A stretch of 64,000 nucleotides of DNA from Aquipuribacter hungaricus (GTDB lineage Bacteria; Actinomycetota; Actinomycetes; Actinomycetales; JBBAYJ01). Positions 8,348 to 18,060 of the stretch are shown here, piece after piece. The translations under genes and the position numbers were made by a program. A model generated the notes under the pieces. That model was not told the origin of the DNA and did no database searches. It saw only the letters and a program-made list of their open reading frames with translations. The DNA lies in assembly GCF_042663885.1 (NCBI RefSeq), contig NZ_JBHSXV010000001.1; one strand, given 5' to 3'. The stretch's first letter is position 1; every line of letters starts with the position of its first letter.

Positions 8348-9175
8348 TCAGGCGTCCGGCGTCGCCGCGGGCTCCTCGCCCACCCCGGCGTAGGCCACCA
8401 CCACGGGCGCGTGGTCGCTGAACCGCGCGTCGTAGGTCGCGGCGCGGTCGACCTCGGCGGACCGGGCGCGGTCGGCGAGCGACTCCGTGGCCACGTGGAC
8501 GTCGATCCGCCAGCCCGCGTCGGTGTCGAACGCCTGGCCCCGCCACGACCACCACGAGTACGGGCCGTCGACGTCGCCGGCCAGCGAGCGCGCCACGTCG
8601 ACCCAGCCGGAGGCGTACCAGGCATCGAGGACCGCGCGCTCCTCGGGCAGGAAGCCGGCCTTGGTCCGGTTGCCCTTCCAGTTCTTGATGTCGCGTTCGG
8701 TATGCCCGATGTTGATGTCGCCGCAGACGACCACGGGCGGGCCGCCCGCGTCCTCCTGCGCCCGCAGCGCCCCCAGCCGCACGCTGACCGCCGCGAGGAA
8801 GCGGACCTTGTCCACCTGCCGCTCGGTCCCCGCCTCGCCGGAGTGCACGTAGACGCTCACCACGCGCACCGCGTCGGCACCCTCGCCGACGGTCGCCTCG
8901 ACCCAGCGGCCGGCCGTCTCGAACCCCGGCAGCGTCGTCACGACGTCGCGCAGCGGGGTGCGCGCCGCGACCGCGACGCCCGAGCGGCCGCGCTGGGCGC
9001 AGACCGCCTCGTCGACGTGCCAGCCCTCCCCCAGCGTCTCCGCGACGGTGTCCGCGTCGGCGCGCACCTCCTGCAGCAGGAGCACGTCCGGCTGCCTCTG
9101 CTCGAGCCACGCGGGCATCCCGCGGCGGTGGGCGGCACGGATGCCGTTGACGTTGACGCTCGCGACGACCAGCAC
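8348..9175 (-). CDS. xth: Exodeoxyribonuclease III / AP endonuclease
   Basis: A DNA-repair enzyme that cuts abasic sites and degrades 3' ends. The 275-residue product begins VLVVASVNVNGIRAAHRRG, has the LLLQEVRA metal-ligand motif (Glu), the CGDINIGHTERDIKNWKGN segment and the C-terminal FSDHAPVVV with the catalytic Asp-His, all in exonuclease III order. The start is GTG at 9175, matching the conserved N terminus exactly; longer open frames upstream run into the divergent neighbour and are not conserved. A TAGGGT hexamer eight bases upstream suggests a nearly leaderless transcript. A short Glu/Pro/Ala tail follows the catalytic motif. Confidence 0.92.
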   Translation of the reverse strand: MLVVASVNVNGIRAAHRRGMPAWLEQRQPDVLLLQEVRADADTVAETLGEGWHVDEAVCAQRGRSGVAVAARTPLRDVVTTLPGFETAGRWVEATVGEGADAVRVVSVYVHSGEAGTERQVDKVRFLAAVSVRLGALRAQEDAGGPPVVVCGDINIGHTERDIKNWKGNRTKAGFLPEERAVLDAWYASGWVDVARSLAGDVDGPYSWWSWRGQAFDTDAGWRIDVHVATESLADRARSAEVDRAATYDARFSDHAPVVVAYAGVGEEPAATPDA

Positions 9176-9181
9176 GAGCGG

Positions 9182-9195
9182 CCACCCTAGGGTGG
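9182..9195. promoter_or_regulatory. Palindrome carrying two overlapping divergent -10 elements
   Basis: CCACCCTAGGGTGG is a perfect 14-bp palindrome in the 24-bp gap between xth and the amidohydrolase. On the plus strand TAGGGT (9188-9193) is six bases before the ATG at 9200; on the minus strand TAGGGT (9189-9184) is eight bases before the GTG at 9175. The two hexamers share two bases, so only one polymerase could open the site at a time. Confidence 0.55.
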
Positions 9196-9199
9196 ACCC

Positions 9200-10435
9200 A
9201 TGACGGTCGCCGACGACGCCCTGGCCCTCACCGACGACCTGGTCCGGCTGCGCCACCGCCTCCACCGCCAGCCCGAGATCGGCCTGGACCTGCCCCGCAC
9301 GCAGGCCACGGTCCTGGAGGCCCTGTCCGGCCTGGACCTGGAGATCACCACCGGTAAGGCGCTGTCGAGCGTCACCGCGGTGCTGCGGGGCGAGGGCACC
9401 GTGGGGCGCAGGGGGCCGGGTGCCAAGCCGGGCCGACGACCCGTCGTCCTGCTCCGCGCCGACATGGACGCCCTGCCGGTGCACGAGGAGCTCGACGTCC
9501 CCTACCGGAGCGAGGTCGACGGGGTCATGCACGCGTGCGGCCACGACCTGCACGTGACCTCGCTCGTCGGTGCGGCCCACCTGCTCGCCGCGCAGCGTGA
9601 CAGCCTGCCCGGTGACGTCGTCCTCATGTTCCAGCCGGGCGAGGAGGGCTGGGACGGTGCCGGTCTGATGATCTCCGAGGGCGTGCTCGACGCCGCCGGC
9701 CGCCGCGCCGACGCCGCCTACGCGCTGCACGTGATGTCCGGGCTCGCGCCGCAGGGGCAGGTCTTGAGCCGGCCCGGGCCGCTGCTCGCGGCCAGCGACG
9801 GGCTCTTCGTCACCCTGCACGGGCGCGGCGGGCACGGCTCTGCCCCGCACAACGCCGCCGACCCGGTCCCCGCCATCGGCGAGATCGTCATGGGGGCGCA
9901 GGCTGTCGCAGGCCGCGTGGTGGGCCCGTTCCAGACCGGTCTGGTGACCTTCGGCAAGGTCAAGGCCGGTACCCGGCGCAACATCATCCCGGCCACGGCC
10001 TACGCCGAGGCGACCATCCGCACCGTCGACCCCGCCGTCCGCGAGAAGCTCCGCGACGCGCTGGTCCGCTACTGCGAGGGCGTGGCCGCCGCGCACGGGC
10101 TCACGGCCGAGGTCCGCTTCGAGCCGGAGTACCCCGTCACCGTCAACGACGCCGGTGAGTTCGCCTTCGTCCGCGAGACGCTGACGGAGCTGTTGGGCGA
10201 GGGCCGCTTCGGCGAGATGCCCGACCCGATCGCCGGTGCCGAAGACTTCAGCCGGGTGATCGCCGAGGTCCCGGGGGTCATGGTGTTCCTGGGCGCGGCG
10301 CTCGAGGGCCGCGACTGGCAGACGGCGCCGGACAACCACTCGGCGCTGGCCGGCTTCGACGACGCCGTCCTCCCGTCGGGCGCAGCCCTGCTGGCAGCCC
10401 TCGCCGAGCGGCGCCTCACCCAGCTCGCCGGCTGA
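9200..10435 (+). CDS. M20 family amidohydrolase (hippurate / N-acyl-amino-acid hydrolase-like)
   Basis: A metal-dependent amidohydrolase of 411 residues, the usual length for the IAA-amino-acid/hippurate hydrolase branch of peptidase family M20. It opens with the conserved LVRLRHRLHRQPEIGLDLPRT, then has LLRADMDALPVHE, the HACGHDLHVTSLVGAA motif with Cys, His and Asp metal ligands, FQPGEEGWDGAGLMI, a dimerization insert with GRGGHGSAPHNAADP and a closing NHSALAGFDD. The ATG start follows a leaderless -10. It is transcribed divergently from xth and converges on terD. Likely role: release of an amino acid from an N-acyl conjugate; the substrate is not predictable. Confidence 0.88.
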   Translation: MTVADDALALTDDLVRLRHRLHRQPEIGLDLPRTQATVLEALSGLDLEITTGKALSSVTAVLRGEGTVGRRGPGAKPGRRPVVLLRADMDALPVHEELDVPYRSEVDGVMHACGHDLHVTSLVGAAHLLAAQRDSLPGDVVLMFQPGEEGWDGAGLMISEGVLDAAGRRADAAYALHVMSGLAPQGQVLSRPGPLLAASDGLFVTLHGRGGHGSAPHNAADPVPAIGEIVMGAQAVAGRVVGPFQTGLVTFGKVKAGTRRNIIPATAYAEATIRTVDPAVREKLRDALVRYCEGVAAAHGLTAEVRFEPEYPVTVNDAGEFAFVRETLTELLGEGRFGEMPDPIAGAEDFSRVIAEVPGVMVFLGAALEGRDWQTAPDNHSALAGFDDAVLPSGAALLAALAERRLTQLAG

Positions 10436-10470
10436 GGCGCCTGCCCGGCGGGGCCGGGCGCGTGCCTCAG
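10432..10470. terminator. Bidirectional hairpin containing both convergent stop codons
   Basis: CTGAGGC (10432-10438) pairs with GCCTCAG (10464-10470) and GCCCGGC (10443-10449) with GCCGGGC (10453-10459), separated by a symmetric 4x4 internal loop and a 3-nt tip. The TGA of the amidohydrolase and the TGA of terD both lie in the outer stem. Confidence 0.6.
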
Positions 10471-11066
10471 GTGTAGCGCTTGCCCTTCTGCAGGAGCGCG
10501 GCCTGGCCGTCGACGTCGGCCATCTCGTTGAGGACCTCGACGTTCCAGCCGCCGCCGCCCCGGGTGACCTTGGCCATGAAGATGGTGCTCTTGCGGGTGT
10601 CGTCGATCGGGACGCTGAACACGTCGAGCACCTGGTGCTGGCCGCCGCTGGTGTCGACCAGGTGGCAGTCCGCGCCGGCGATGCTGGCGAACGAGACGCC
10701 CTTCTTGAAGGCGTTGAGGGTGAAGACCAGGCTCGAGATGTTGGCCTGCACCTGGTCCAGCGTCGCGGTGATGGACTCGTCGATGCCGTCGCCCTTGCCG
10801 GTGCGGTTGTCGCCGCTGTGCGCGAGCGCACCGTTGTAGAGGCTCATGGAGTCGAAGCCGCACACCCGGACACCGGCGCCCGTGTTGTCGTACACCAGGC
10901 AGGCCAGGTCGAGGTCGACGCCCTTGGCCCGCGCGAAGCGCCCGGCCAGGCCCTTCTTGCCGCCGGTCGAGTTGTCCCACCCGACCCCGACGAAGAGCTG
11001 GCTGACGGGGGTGCCCGCGGCGTCGACGAGCGACTGGGGGCGTCCCTTCACGAGAGACATGGACAC
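10467..11066 (-). CDS. TerD family protein
   Basis: A 199-residue TerD-domain protein. Members bind calcium and are linked to tellurite resistance, stress and chemical defence, though their biochemical role is unclear. The calcium-binding signature HSGDNRTGKGDGIDE is present near residues 83-97 with the expected acidic residues, preceded by LDLACLVYD and followed by SLVFTLNAFKKG and AKVTRGGGGWNVEVL. Two starts are possible: GTG at 11066 and ATG at 11060. AAGGAG ends seven bases before the GTG, so I choose GTG. A TAGGGT hexamer at 11103-11108 is a likely -10. Other ter genes are not nearby, so it is a lone copy. Confidence 0.88.
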   Translation of the reverse strand: MSMSLVKGRPQSLVDAAGTPVSQLFVGVGWDNSTGGKKGLAGRFARAKGVDLDLACLVYDNTGAGVRVCGFDSMSLYNGALAHSGDNRTGKGDGIDESITATLDQVQANISSLVFTLNAFKKGVSFASIAGADCHLVDTSGGQHQVLDVFSVPIDDTRKSTIFMAKVTRGGGGWNVEVLNEMADVDGQAALLQKGKRYT

Positions 11067-11198
11067 AGGTGCGCTCCTTCGACGGGGTGGTCCGGCGGCG
11101 TCACCCTAGCCAGCGGGTGACGCCGACCGTGGGATGTCCACAGCCCGGCGACCCGGACGGGCGAACCGTCTCCCGACCGGGTGCGAGAAGGGTCCCCC

Positions 11199-12083
11199 TC
11201 AGCCGAGCGCGCGCTCGGCCGAGTCGACGACGTTGGCCAGCAGCATGGCGCGCGTCATCGGCCCCACCCCGCCGGGCATGGGTGCGATCCAGCCCGCGAC
11301 CTCGGCCACGCCGGGGTCGACGTCGCCGACCAGACGTGACTTCCCCGTCGCCTCGTCGACGACGCGGGTGACGCCGACGTCGAGCACGGCGGCGCCCGGC
11401 TTCACCCAGCCGGGCTGGATCATCCCGGCCGCGCCCGCGGCGGCCACGACCACGTCGGCGCGGCGGACCACGTCGGCCAGGTCGCGGGTGCGGGTGTGCG
11501 TAAGCGTCACCGTCGCGTCGATGCCCTTGCGGGTGAGCAGCAGCCCGAGGTGCCGGCCGACGGTGACGCCGCGGCCGACGACCACGACGTCCGCGCCGGA
11601 CAGCGGCACGCCGTAGCGGCCGAGCAGCTCGACGATCCCGCGCGGCGTGCACGGCAGCGGCGAGGTGATGTCTCCGGACACCTGCAGCACGAGGCGCCCG
11701 AGGTTGGTCGGGTGGAGCCCGTCCGCGTCCTTGCCCGGGTCGACGGCCTCGAGCACGGCCTGCTGGTCGAGCCCCGCGGGCAGCGGCAGCTGCACGATGT
11801 AGCCGGTGCACGACGGGTCGGCGTTGAGTCGTGCCACGGCCGCGAGCACGTCGGCCTGCGAGGCGTCGGCCGGCAGGTCCTCGCGGACCGAGGTGATGCC
11901 GACCTCGGCGCAGTCGCGGTGCTTGCCGGCGACGTAGGACGCCGAGCCCGGGTCCTCGCCGACGAGCAGCGTGCCGAGGCCCGGGACGACGCCGCGGCCG
12001 CGCAGCACCGCGACCCGCTCGGTGAGCTCGCCCCGGATCGCCGCCGCGGTCGCCTTCCCGTCGAGGAGCTGCGCGCTGCTCAC
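11199..12083 (-). CDS. folD: Bifunctional methylenetetrahydrofolate dehydrogenase/cyclohydrolase
   Basis: Interconverts 5,10-methylene-THF, methenyl-THF and 10-formyl-THF, feeding purine synthesis. The 294-residue product has SYVAGKHRDCAEVGI (active-site Lys in YxxxK form), GYIVQLPLPAGLDQ, DGLHPTNLGRL, PCTPRGIVELL and the dinucleotide loop VVVGRGVTVGRHLGLLL, ending with PMPGGVGPMTRAMLLAN; all FolD signatures are intact. The GTG start at 12083 overlaps the glyA stop (GTGA), so it is coupled to glyA and shares its ZTP riboswitch. This is the classic genetic partner of SHMT: serine one-carbon units released by GlyA are oxidized here. Confidence 0.95.
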   Translation of the reverse strand: MSSAQLLDGKATAAAIRGELTERVAVLRGRGVVPGLGTLLVGEDPGSASYVAGKHRDCAEVGITSVREDLPADASQADVLAAVARLNADPSCTGYIVQLPLPAGLDQQAVLEAVDPGKDADGLHPTNLGRLVLQVSGDITSPLPCTPRGIVELLGRYGVPLSGADVVVVGRGVTVGRHLGLLLTRKGIDATVTLTHTRTRDLADVVRRADVVVAAAGAAGMIQPGWVKPGAAVLDVGVTRVVDEATGKSRLVGDVDPGVAEVAGWIAPMPGGVGPMTRAMLLANVVDSAERALG

Positions 12084-13357
12084 GCCGTCGGGCCGACGGA
12101 GGTGTAGAGCGGGAACTTCTCCGTGAGGACGTCGACGCGCTGGCGCAGCGCGGCCACGTCGGAGGCGGGGTCGAACGCGCCCGCGACGATGTCGGCGACC
12201 TCGGTGAACTCGGCGTCGCCGAAGCCGCGGGTGGCCAGCGCGGGCGTGCCCAGCCGGACGCCGCTGGTGACCATCGGCGGGCGGGGGTCGAACGGCACGG
12301 CGTTGCGGTTGGCGGTGATGCCGGACTCGTGGAGCCGGTCCTCGGCCTGGCGGCCGTCGAGCTGGCTGTTGCGCAGGTCGGCCAGGACGAGGTGGACGTC
12401 GGTGCCTCCGGTGACCACGTCGACGCCGGTGGCGCGGGCGTCGTCGGCCAGGAGCCGGTCGGCGAGGATCGACGCGCCCCGCAGCGTGCGCTCCTGCTTC
12501 TCCTTGAACTCCGGGGTCATGGCCAGCTTGAACGCCACCGCCTTGGCCGCGATGACGTGCATGAGCGGCCCGCCCTGCTGGCCGGGGAAGACGCCCGAGT
12601 CGATCTTCTTGGCGAGGTCGGCCTGGCACAGGATGATCCCGGCGCGCGGGCCGGTGAGCGTCTTGTGCGTCGTGGAGGTGACGACGTGCGCGTGGGGCAC
12701 CGGCGAGGGGTGCACCCCCGCGGCGACGAGGCCGGCGAAGTGGGCCATGTCGACGAGCAGGTAGGCCCCCACCTCGTCGGCGATCGCGCGGAAGGCGGCG
12801 AAGTCGAGGTGGCGGGGGTACGCCGACCAGCCCGCGATGATCATCTTGGGCCGGCGCTCGAGGGCGACCTGGCGCACCTGGTCCATGTCGATGCGGTGGT
12901 CGGCCTCGGAGACGCCGTACGTCGCCGCGTCGTAGAGCATGCCGGAGAAGTTGAGGCGCATGCCGTGGGTGAGGTGGCCGCCGTGGGCCAGGTCGAGGCC
13001 GAGGATCGTGTCGCCGGGGGTGAGCAGCTTCTGCAGCACGGCCGCGTTGGCGCTGGCGCCCGAGTGCGGCTGGACGTTGGCGTGCTCGGCGCCGAACAGC
13101 TGCTTGGCGCGCTCGCGGGCGAGCTCCTCGGCCACGTCGACCTGCTCGCAGCCGCCGTAGTACCGCTTGCCGGGGTACCCCTCGGCGTACTTGTTGGTGA
13201 GCACGCTGCCCTGGGCCTGCAGGACGGCGCGCGGCGCGAAGTTCTCGCTGGCGATCATCTCGAGCGTGCCGCGCTGGCGGTCCGCCTCGCCGTCGAGGAC
13301 GGCGGCGATCTCCGGGTCGATCTCGGACAGGGGGGCATCGGTGACGTCGTAGGACAT
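12080..13357 (-). CDS. glyA: Serine hydroxymethyltransferase
   Basis: PLP enzyme converting serine and THF to glycine and 5,10-methylene-THF. The 425-residue product carries LEMIASENF near the N terminus, NKYAEGYPGKRYYGGCE, QPHSGASANAAV, the PLP lysine in VVTSTTHKTLTGPRAG near residue 230 and NRNAVPFDPRPP toward the C terminus. Length is normal. The ATG at 13357 has a GGAGAG ribosome-binding site, and the leader upstream folds as a ZTP riboswitch. It is followed by folD with a 4-bp overlap. Confidence 0.96.
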   Translation of the reverse strand: MSYDVTDAPLSEIDPEIAAVLDGEADRQRGTLEMIASENFAPRAVLQAQGSVLTNKYAEGYPGKRYYGGCEQVDVAEELARERAKQLFGAEHANVQPHSGASANAAVLQKLLTPGDTILGLDLAHGGHLTHGMRLNFSGMLYDAATYGVSEADHRIDMDQVRQVALERRPKMIIAGWSAYPRHLDFAAFRAIADEVGAYLLVDMAHFAGLVAAGVHPSPVPHAHVVTSTTHKTLTGPRAGIILCQADLAKKIDSGVFPGQQGGPLMHVIAAKAVAFKLAMTPEFKEKQERTLRGASILADRLLADDARATGVDVVTGGTDVHLVLADLRNSQLDGRQAEDRLHESGITANRNAVPFDPRPPMVTSGVRLGTPALATRGFGDAEFTEVADIVAGAFDPASDVAALRQRVDVLTEKFPLYTSVGPTA

Positions 13358-13388
13358 CGAGCACTCTCCACGGAGTCTGGTCTGTCCC

Positions 13389-13468
13389 TGGGCCCAGGCG
13401 AACGACCCCAGCAGGCTGCCTTGCCGCTCCCCGGGGGTGACCCCCTGAACGCCAGTCGCGGTGCTCGG
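13389..13468 (-). promoter_or_regulatory. Predicted ZTP (pfl) riboswitch in the glyA-folD leader
   Basis: The minus-strand leader contains the conserved blocks of the ZTP/ZMP riboswitch in order: GCGACTGGCG (around 13451-13460), a short G/C hairpin GGGGGTcACCCCC, CCGGGGAGCGG, and GTCGTTCGCCTGGGC (ending about 13390). These match the consensus CUGGCG ... GGGAGC ... CGCCUGGGC. The location in front of glyA and folD is a known context: rising Z nucleotides report a 10-formyl-THF shortage and switch one-carbon genes on. A likely -10 (TAGGCT) is just upstream and the glyA start about 30 nt downstream. Confidence 0.8.
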
Positions 13469-13492
13469 AGCCTAGCAAGCCCTGCGTACGCT
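13469..13492. promoter_or_regulatory. Divergent -10 elements for glyA-folD (minus) and purU (plus)
   Basis: On the minus strand TAGGCT (13474-13469) would start the riboswitch RNA. On the plus strand TACGCT (13487-13492) lies eight bases before the purU GTG at 13501, giving an almost leaderless purU message. The two one-carbon transcripts therefore start within about 40 bp of each other. Confidence 0.5.
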
Positions 13493-13500
13493 CAGCCCCC

Positions 13501-14430
13501 GTGACCGCCTCCCCCACCGGCCGCCCGGCCGCGAGCACGACCGCCAGCGCGACAGCGAGCACGAGCACGCCGGCGGCGGAGCCGCACTACGTCCTCACCC
13601 TGTCCTGCCCCGACCGGCCCGGCATCGTCCACGCGGTCACCGGCGCGCTGCTGCGCCACCACGCGAACGTCACCGAGTCGCAGCAGTTCGGGGACCCGGA
13701 CACCCGGCTGTTCTTCCTGCGCGTGCAGTTCACGTGCTCGGCGGACCCGGCCAGGCTCGACGCGGCGCTGCGCGGGGCGGCCGAGGAGTTCGACTTCGAC
13801 TGGCAGCTGCACCCGCTGAGCAGCCCCGTCCGCACGCTCATCATGGTGAGCCGGGCCGGGCACTGCCTCAACGACCTGCTGTACCGCCACCGCGCGGGCC
13901 GGCTGCCGATCGACCCCGTCGCCGTGGTGAGCAACCACGAGGACCTCGCCGGCCTGGCCGGGTTCTACGAGGTGCCCTTCAGCCACGTCCCGGTGACCCC
14001 GGGCGACCCCGCCTCCAAGGACGCCGCCGAGGAGCGGCTGCTGCGCACCGTCGACGAGCTCGACGTCGAGCTCGTCGTGCTCGCCCGCTACATGCAGGTG
14101 CTGAGCCCCCGGGTGTGCGAGGCGCTGGCGGGCCGGGCCATCAACATCCACCACTCGTTCCTGCCGAGCTTCGCCGGCGCGCGGCCGTACCACCAGGCCC
14201 ACACCCGCGGCGTCAGGCTCATCGGGGCGACGGCCCACTACGTCACCGCCGACCTCGACGAGGGCCCGATCATCGAGCAGGACGTCGAGCGGGTCGACCA
14301 CTCCCACGCCGTCGACGACCTGGTCGGGCTGGGCCAGGACCTGGAGTGCCGGGCACTGGCCCGGGCGGTGCGCTGGCACGCCGAGCGACGCGTCCTCGTC
14401 GACCGCAACCGGACCGTCGTCTTCCGCTGA
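13501..14430 (+). CDS. purU: Formyltetrahydrofolate deformylase
   Basis: Hydrolyses 10-formyl-THF to formate and THF, balancing one-carbon pools. The 309-residue product has an Ala/Ser/Thr-rich N-terminal extension of about 27 residues, an ACT domain (YVLTLSCPDRPGIVHAVTGAL) and a formyltransferase-like catalytic domain with VLARYMQVLSP, INIHHSFLPSFAGA and TADLDEGPIIEQD, which supply the conserved Asn, His and Asp. The GTG at 13501 is very near a -10 hexamer; the conserved domain starts later, so a shorter form is possible, but no other start with a good ribosome-binding site is seen. It is divergent from glyA-folD and converges on gntP. Confidence 0.92.
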   Translation: MTASPTGRPAASTTASATASTSTPAAEPHYVLTLSCPDRPGIVHAVTGALLRHHANVTESQQFGDPDTRLFFLRVQFTCSADPARLDAALRGAAEEFDFDWQLHPLSSPVRTLIMVSRAGHCLNDLLYRHRAGRLPIDPVAVVSNHEDLAGLAGFYEVPFSHVPVTPGDPASKDAAEERLLRTVDELDVELVVLARYMQVLSPRVCEALAGRAINIHHSFLPSFAGARPYHQAHTRGVRLIGATAHYVTADLDEGPIIEQDVERVDHSHAVDDLVGLGQDLECRALARAVRWHAERRVLVDRNRTVVFR

Positions 14431-14448
14431 CCCGCAGGGGAGGCGCGG

Positions 14449-14486
14449 GGCCCGCGCCGGCCCGCCCCGGTCCCCCGGCGCGGGCC
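14449..14486. terminator. Bidirectional terminator between purU and gntP
   Basis: GGCCCGCGCCGG (14449-14460) is complementary to CCGGCGCGGGCC (14475-14486), a 12-bp stem with a 14-nt loop placed between two convergent genes. Confidence 0.65.
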
Positions 14487-14500
14487 GCACGCCGTCCGCG

Positions 14501-15988
<1,488 letters not shown>

Positions 15989-16049
15989 GGGGGGAACCGT
16001 GTCGGGGCCGTGGCCCCGGTGGCAACCCCCCGCGCCGGGGCGGACTACC

Positions 16050-16583
16050 TCAGAAGCCGCAGACCGCCAGCGCCTGGCGCAGGAGGGTGCCCTGCCCGCC
16101 GACCATCTCGGCCTGCAGGTGCGGGTCCGCCGCCTCCTCCGGGGTCACCCAGGTGAGCTCGAGCGCGTCCTGCTGCGGGTGGCAGTCCCCCTCGACCGGC
16201 ACGACGAACGCCAGCGACACCGCGTGCTGGCGGGGGTCGTGGAACGGCGTGACGCCCGGCACCGGGAAGTACTCCGCGACCGTGAACGGCTGCGGGGCGG
16301 CCGGCAGCTTGGGCAGGGCGAGCGGGCCGAGGTCCTTCTCCAGGTGGCGCAGCAGCGCCGTGCGCACCCGCTCGGCGTACAGCACCCGCCCGGTGACCAG
16401 GGCCCGGCTGATCTCGCCGTGCCCGGTCACGCGCAGCAGCAGGCCGAAGGAGGTGACCGTGCCGCTCTCGTCCACCCGGACCGGGAGGGCGTCGACGTAG
16501 AGGATCGGCAGCCGCTCCCGGGCCTGCTCGAGGTCCTCGCGGCTCAGCCACTGGCTGCCCGCCTCGGTGACGACGTCCGTCAT
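16050..16583 (-). CDS. DUF4916 protein (NUDIX-like fold)
   Basis: A 177-residue protein of the DUF4916 family, which is related to NUDIX hydrolases but has no canonical GX5EX7REUXEEXGU box here. It begins MTDVVTEAGSQWLSREDLEQA, followed by PILYVDALPVRVD, an RALVTGRVLYAERVR segment, PFTVAEYFPVP and HAVSLAFVVPVEGD, and ends LELTWVTPEEAAD, typical of family members from actinobacteria. The ATG at 16583 has a GAGGGG ribosome-binding site. It is downstream of icd but separated from it by a strong hairpin, so it probably has its own promoter. Substrate and role are unknown. Confidence 0.75.
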   Translation of the reverse strand: MTDVVTEAGSQWLSREDLEQARERLPILYVDALPVRVDESGTVTSFGLLLRVTGHGEISRALVTGRVLYAERVRTALLRHLEKDLGPLALPKLPAAPQPFTVAEYFPVPGVTPFHDPRQHAVSLAFVVPVEGDCHPQQDALELTWVTPEEAADPHLQAEMVGGQGTLLRQALAVCGF

Positions 16584-16601
16584 GCGCTGCCCCTCTCTCG
16601 A

Positions 16602-16636
16602 CGACGGCCCGCACCCGGGGCGGGTGCGGGCCGTCG
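16602..16636 (-). terminator. Terminator downstream of icd
   Basis: CGACGGCCCGCACCC (16602-16616) pairs with GGGTGCGGGCCGTCG (16622-16636) around a 5-nt loop, a perfect 15-bp stem 50 bp after the icd stop. Confidence 0.7.
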
Positions 16637-16685
16637 GTGTCCGCTGTGGTCGTGCTGGTGGTGCGGGCCGTGCGGGTGCCCCTGC

Positions 16686-17903
16686 TCAGGCGAGCTTGCG
16701 AGCCAGGTTCTCGTCGAGCGCGCCGAGGAAGTCCTCGGTCGTCAGGTACGCCTGCTCCTTGCTGATGAGCAGCGCGAGGTCCTTGGTCATCTGGCCGGCC
16801 TCGACGGTCTCGACCACGACCTGCTCCAGCGCCTGCGCGAAGCCGGTCACCTCGGGGGTGCTGTCCAGCGCGCCCCGGTGCGCCAGGCCCCGGGTCCAGG
16901 CGTAGATCGACGCGATCGGGTTGGTCGAGGTGGGCTTGCCCTGCTGGTGCTGGCGGAAGTGGCGCGTCACGGTGCCGTGCGCCGCCTCGGCCTCCATGGT
17001 GCGGCCGTCCGGGGTCATGAGCACGCTGGTCATGAGGCCCAGCGAACCGAAGCCCTGCGCGACGGTGTCGGACTGGACGTCGCCGTCGTAGTTCTTGCAC
17101 GCCCAGACGTAGCCGCCCTCCCACTTCATGGCCGCGGCGACCATGTCGTCGATGAGGCGGTGCTCGTAGGTGAGGCCGGCCGCGTCGAAGTCGGCCTTGA
17201 ACTCGCGCTCGAAGACGTCGGCGAAGATGTCCTTGAAGGCGCCGTCGTAGGCCTTGAGGATCGTGTTCTTCGTCGACAGGTAGACCGGGTAGCCGCGGTT
17301 GAGGCCGTAGGACAGGGACGCGCGGGCGAAGTCCTCGATGGACTTGTTGAAGTTGTACATGCCCATGGCGACGCCCCCGCCCTCGGGCATCTTCACGACC
17401 TCGTGCTCGACCGGCGCAGAGCCGTCGGCCGGGGTGTACGTGATGGTCACGGTGCCGGCGCCGGGGACGCGGAAGTTCGTCGCCTTGTACTGGTCGCCGT
17501 GGGCGTGGCGGCCGATGATGATCGGCTTGGTCCAGCCCGGCACCAGGCGCGGGATGTTGCTGATGATGATGGGCTCGCGGAAGACGACCCCGCCGAGGAT
17601 GTTACGGATCGTGCCGTTGGGCGAGACCCACATCTTCTTGAGGCCGAACTCCTCGACGCGCGCCTCGTCGGGGGTGATGGTCGCGCACTTGACCCCGACG
17701 CCGTGCTCCTGGATGGCGTGGGCGGCGTCGATGGTCACCTGGTCGTCGGTGGCGTCGCGGTGCTCGATGCCCAGGTCGAAGTACCTCAGGTCGACGTCGA
17801 GGTACGGGTGGATCAGGCGGTCCTTGATGAACTGCCAGATGATCCGCGTCATCTCGTCGCCGTCGAGCTCGACGACCGGACCTTCGACCTTGATCTTCGC
17901 CAT
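16686..17903 (-). CDS. icd: NADP-dependent isocitrate dehydrogenase
   Basis: Oxidative decarboxylation of isocitrate to 2-oxoglutarate in the TCA cycle. The 405-residue product is of the homodimeric eukaryote-like type: it begins MAKIKVEGPVVELDGDEMTR, then CATITPDEARVEEFGLKKMW, SPNGTIRNILGG, PIIIGRHAHGDQYKATNF, NYDGDVQSDTVAQGFGSLG and EAAHGTVTRHFRQHQ, covering substrate and cofactor binding. The frame stays open for 69 codons upstream, but the ATG at 17903 with a GAGGAGAAG site matches the conserved N terminus. It is divergent from mdh, so two TCA enzymes share one intergenic region. Confidence 0.96.
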   Translation of the reverse strand: MAKIKVEGPVVELDGDEMTRIIWQFIKDRLIHPYLDVDLRYFDLGIEHRDATDDQVTIDAAHAIQEHGVGVKCATITPDEARVEEFGLKKMWVSPNGTIRNILGGVVFREPIIISNIPRLVPGWTKPIIIGRHAHGDQYKATNFRVPGAGTVTITYTPADGSAPVEHEVVKMPEGGGVAMGMYNFNKSIEDFARASLSYGLNRGYPVYLSTKNTILKAYDGAFKDIFADVFEREFKADFDAAGLTYEHRLIDDMVAAAMKWEGGYVWACKNYDGDVQSDTVAQGFGSLGLMTSVLMTPDGRTMEAEAAHGTVTRHFRQHQQGKPTSTNPIASIYAWTRGLAHRGALDSTPEVTGFAQALEQVVVETVEAGQMTKDLALLISKEQAYLTTEDFLGALDENLARKLA

Positions 17904-17944
17904 GCGCTGAGACTTCTCCTCGTCGGGGGGCGTGTGCCGTGACG

Positions 17945-18002
17945 AGACTAACCAACACCGGGCCCGTCCCCAGCCGCTGCGCGGGCCGGCAGCCGCTAGC
18001 GT
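17945..18002. promoter_or_regulatory. Divergent promoter region for icd and mdh
   Basis: TAGTCT on the minus strand (17950-17945) is a likely -10 for icd, giving a leader of about 35 nt. TAGCGT on the plus strand (17997-18002) is a likely -10 for mdh, giving a leader of about 50 nt. No strong -35 is visible for either. Confidence 0.4.
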
Positions 18003-18060
18003 CGTCGGCGGTGCCGCGCGAGCGCACCCGCAGCCGACCCGACTCGTCGAGGAGATCGTC

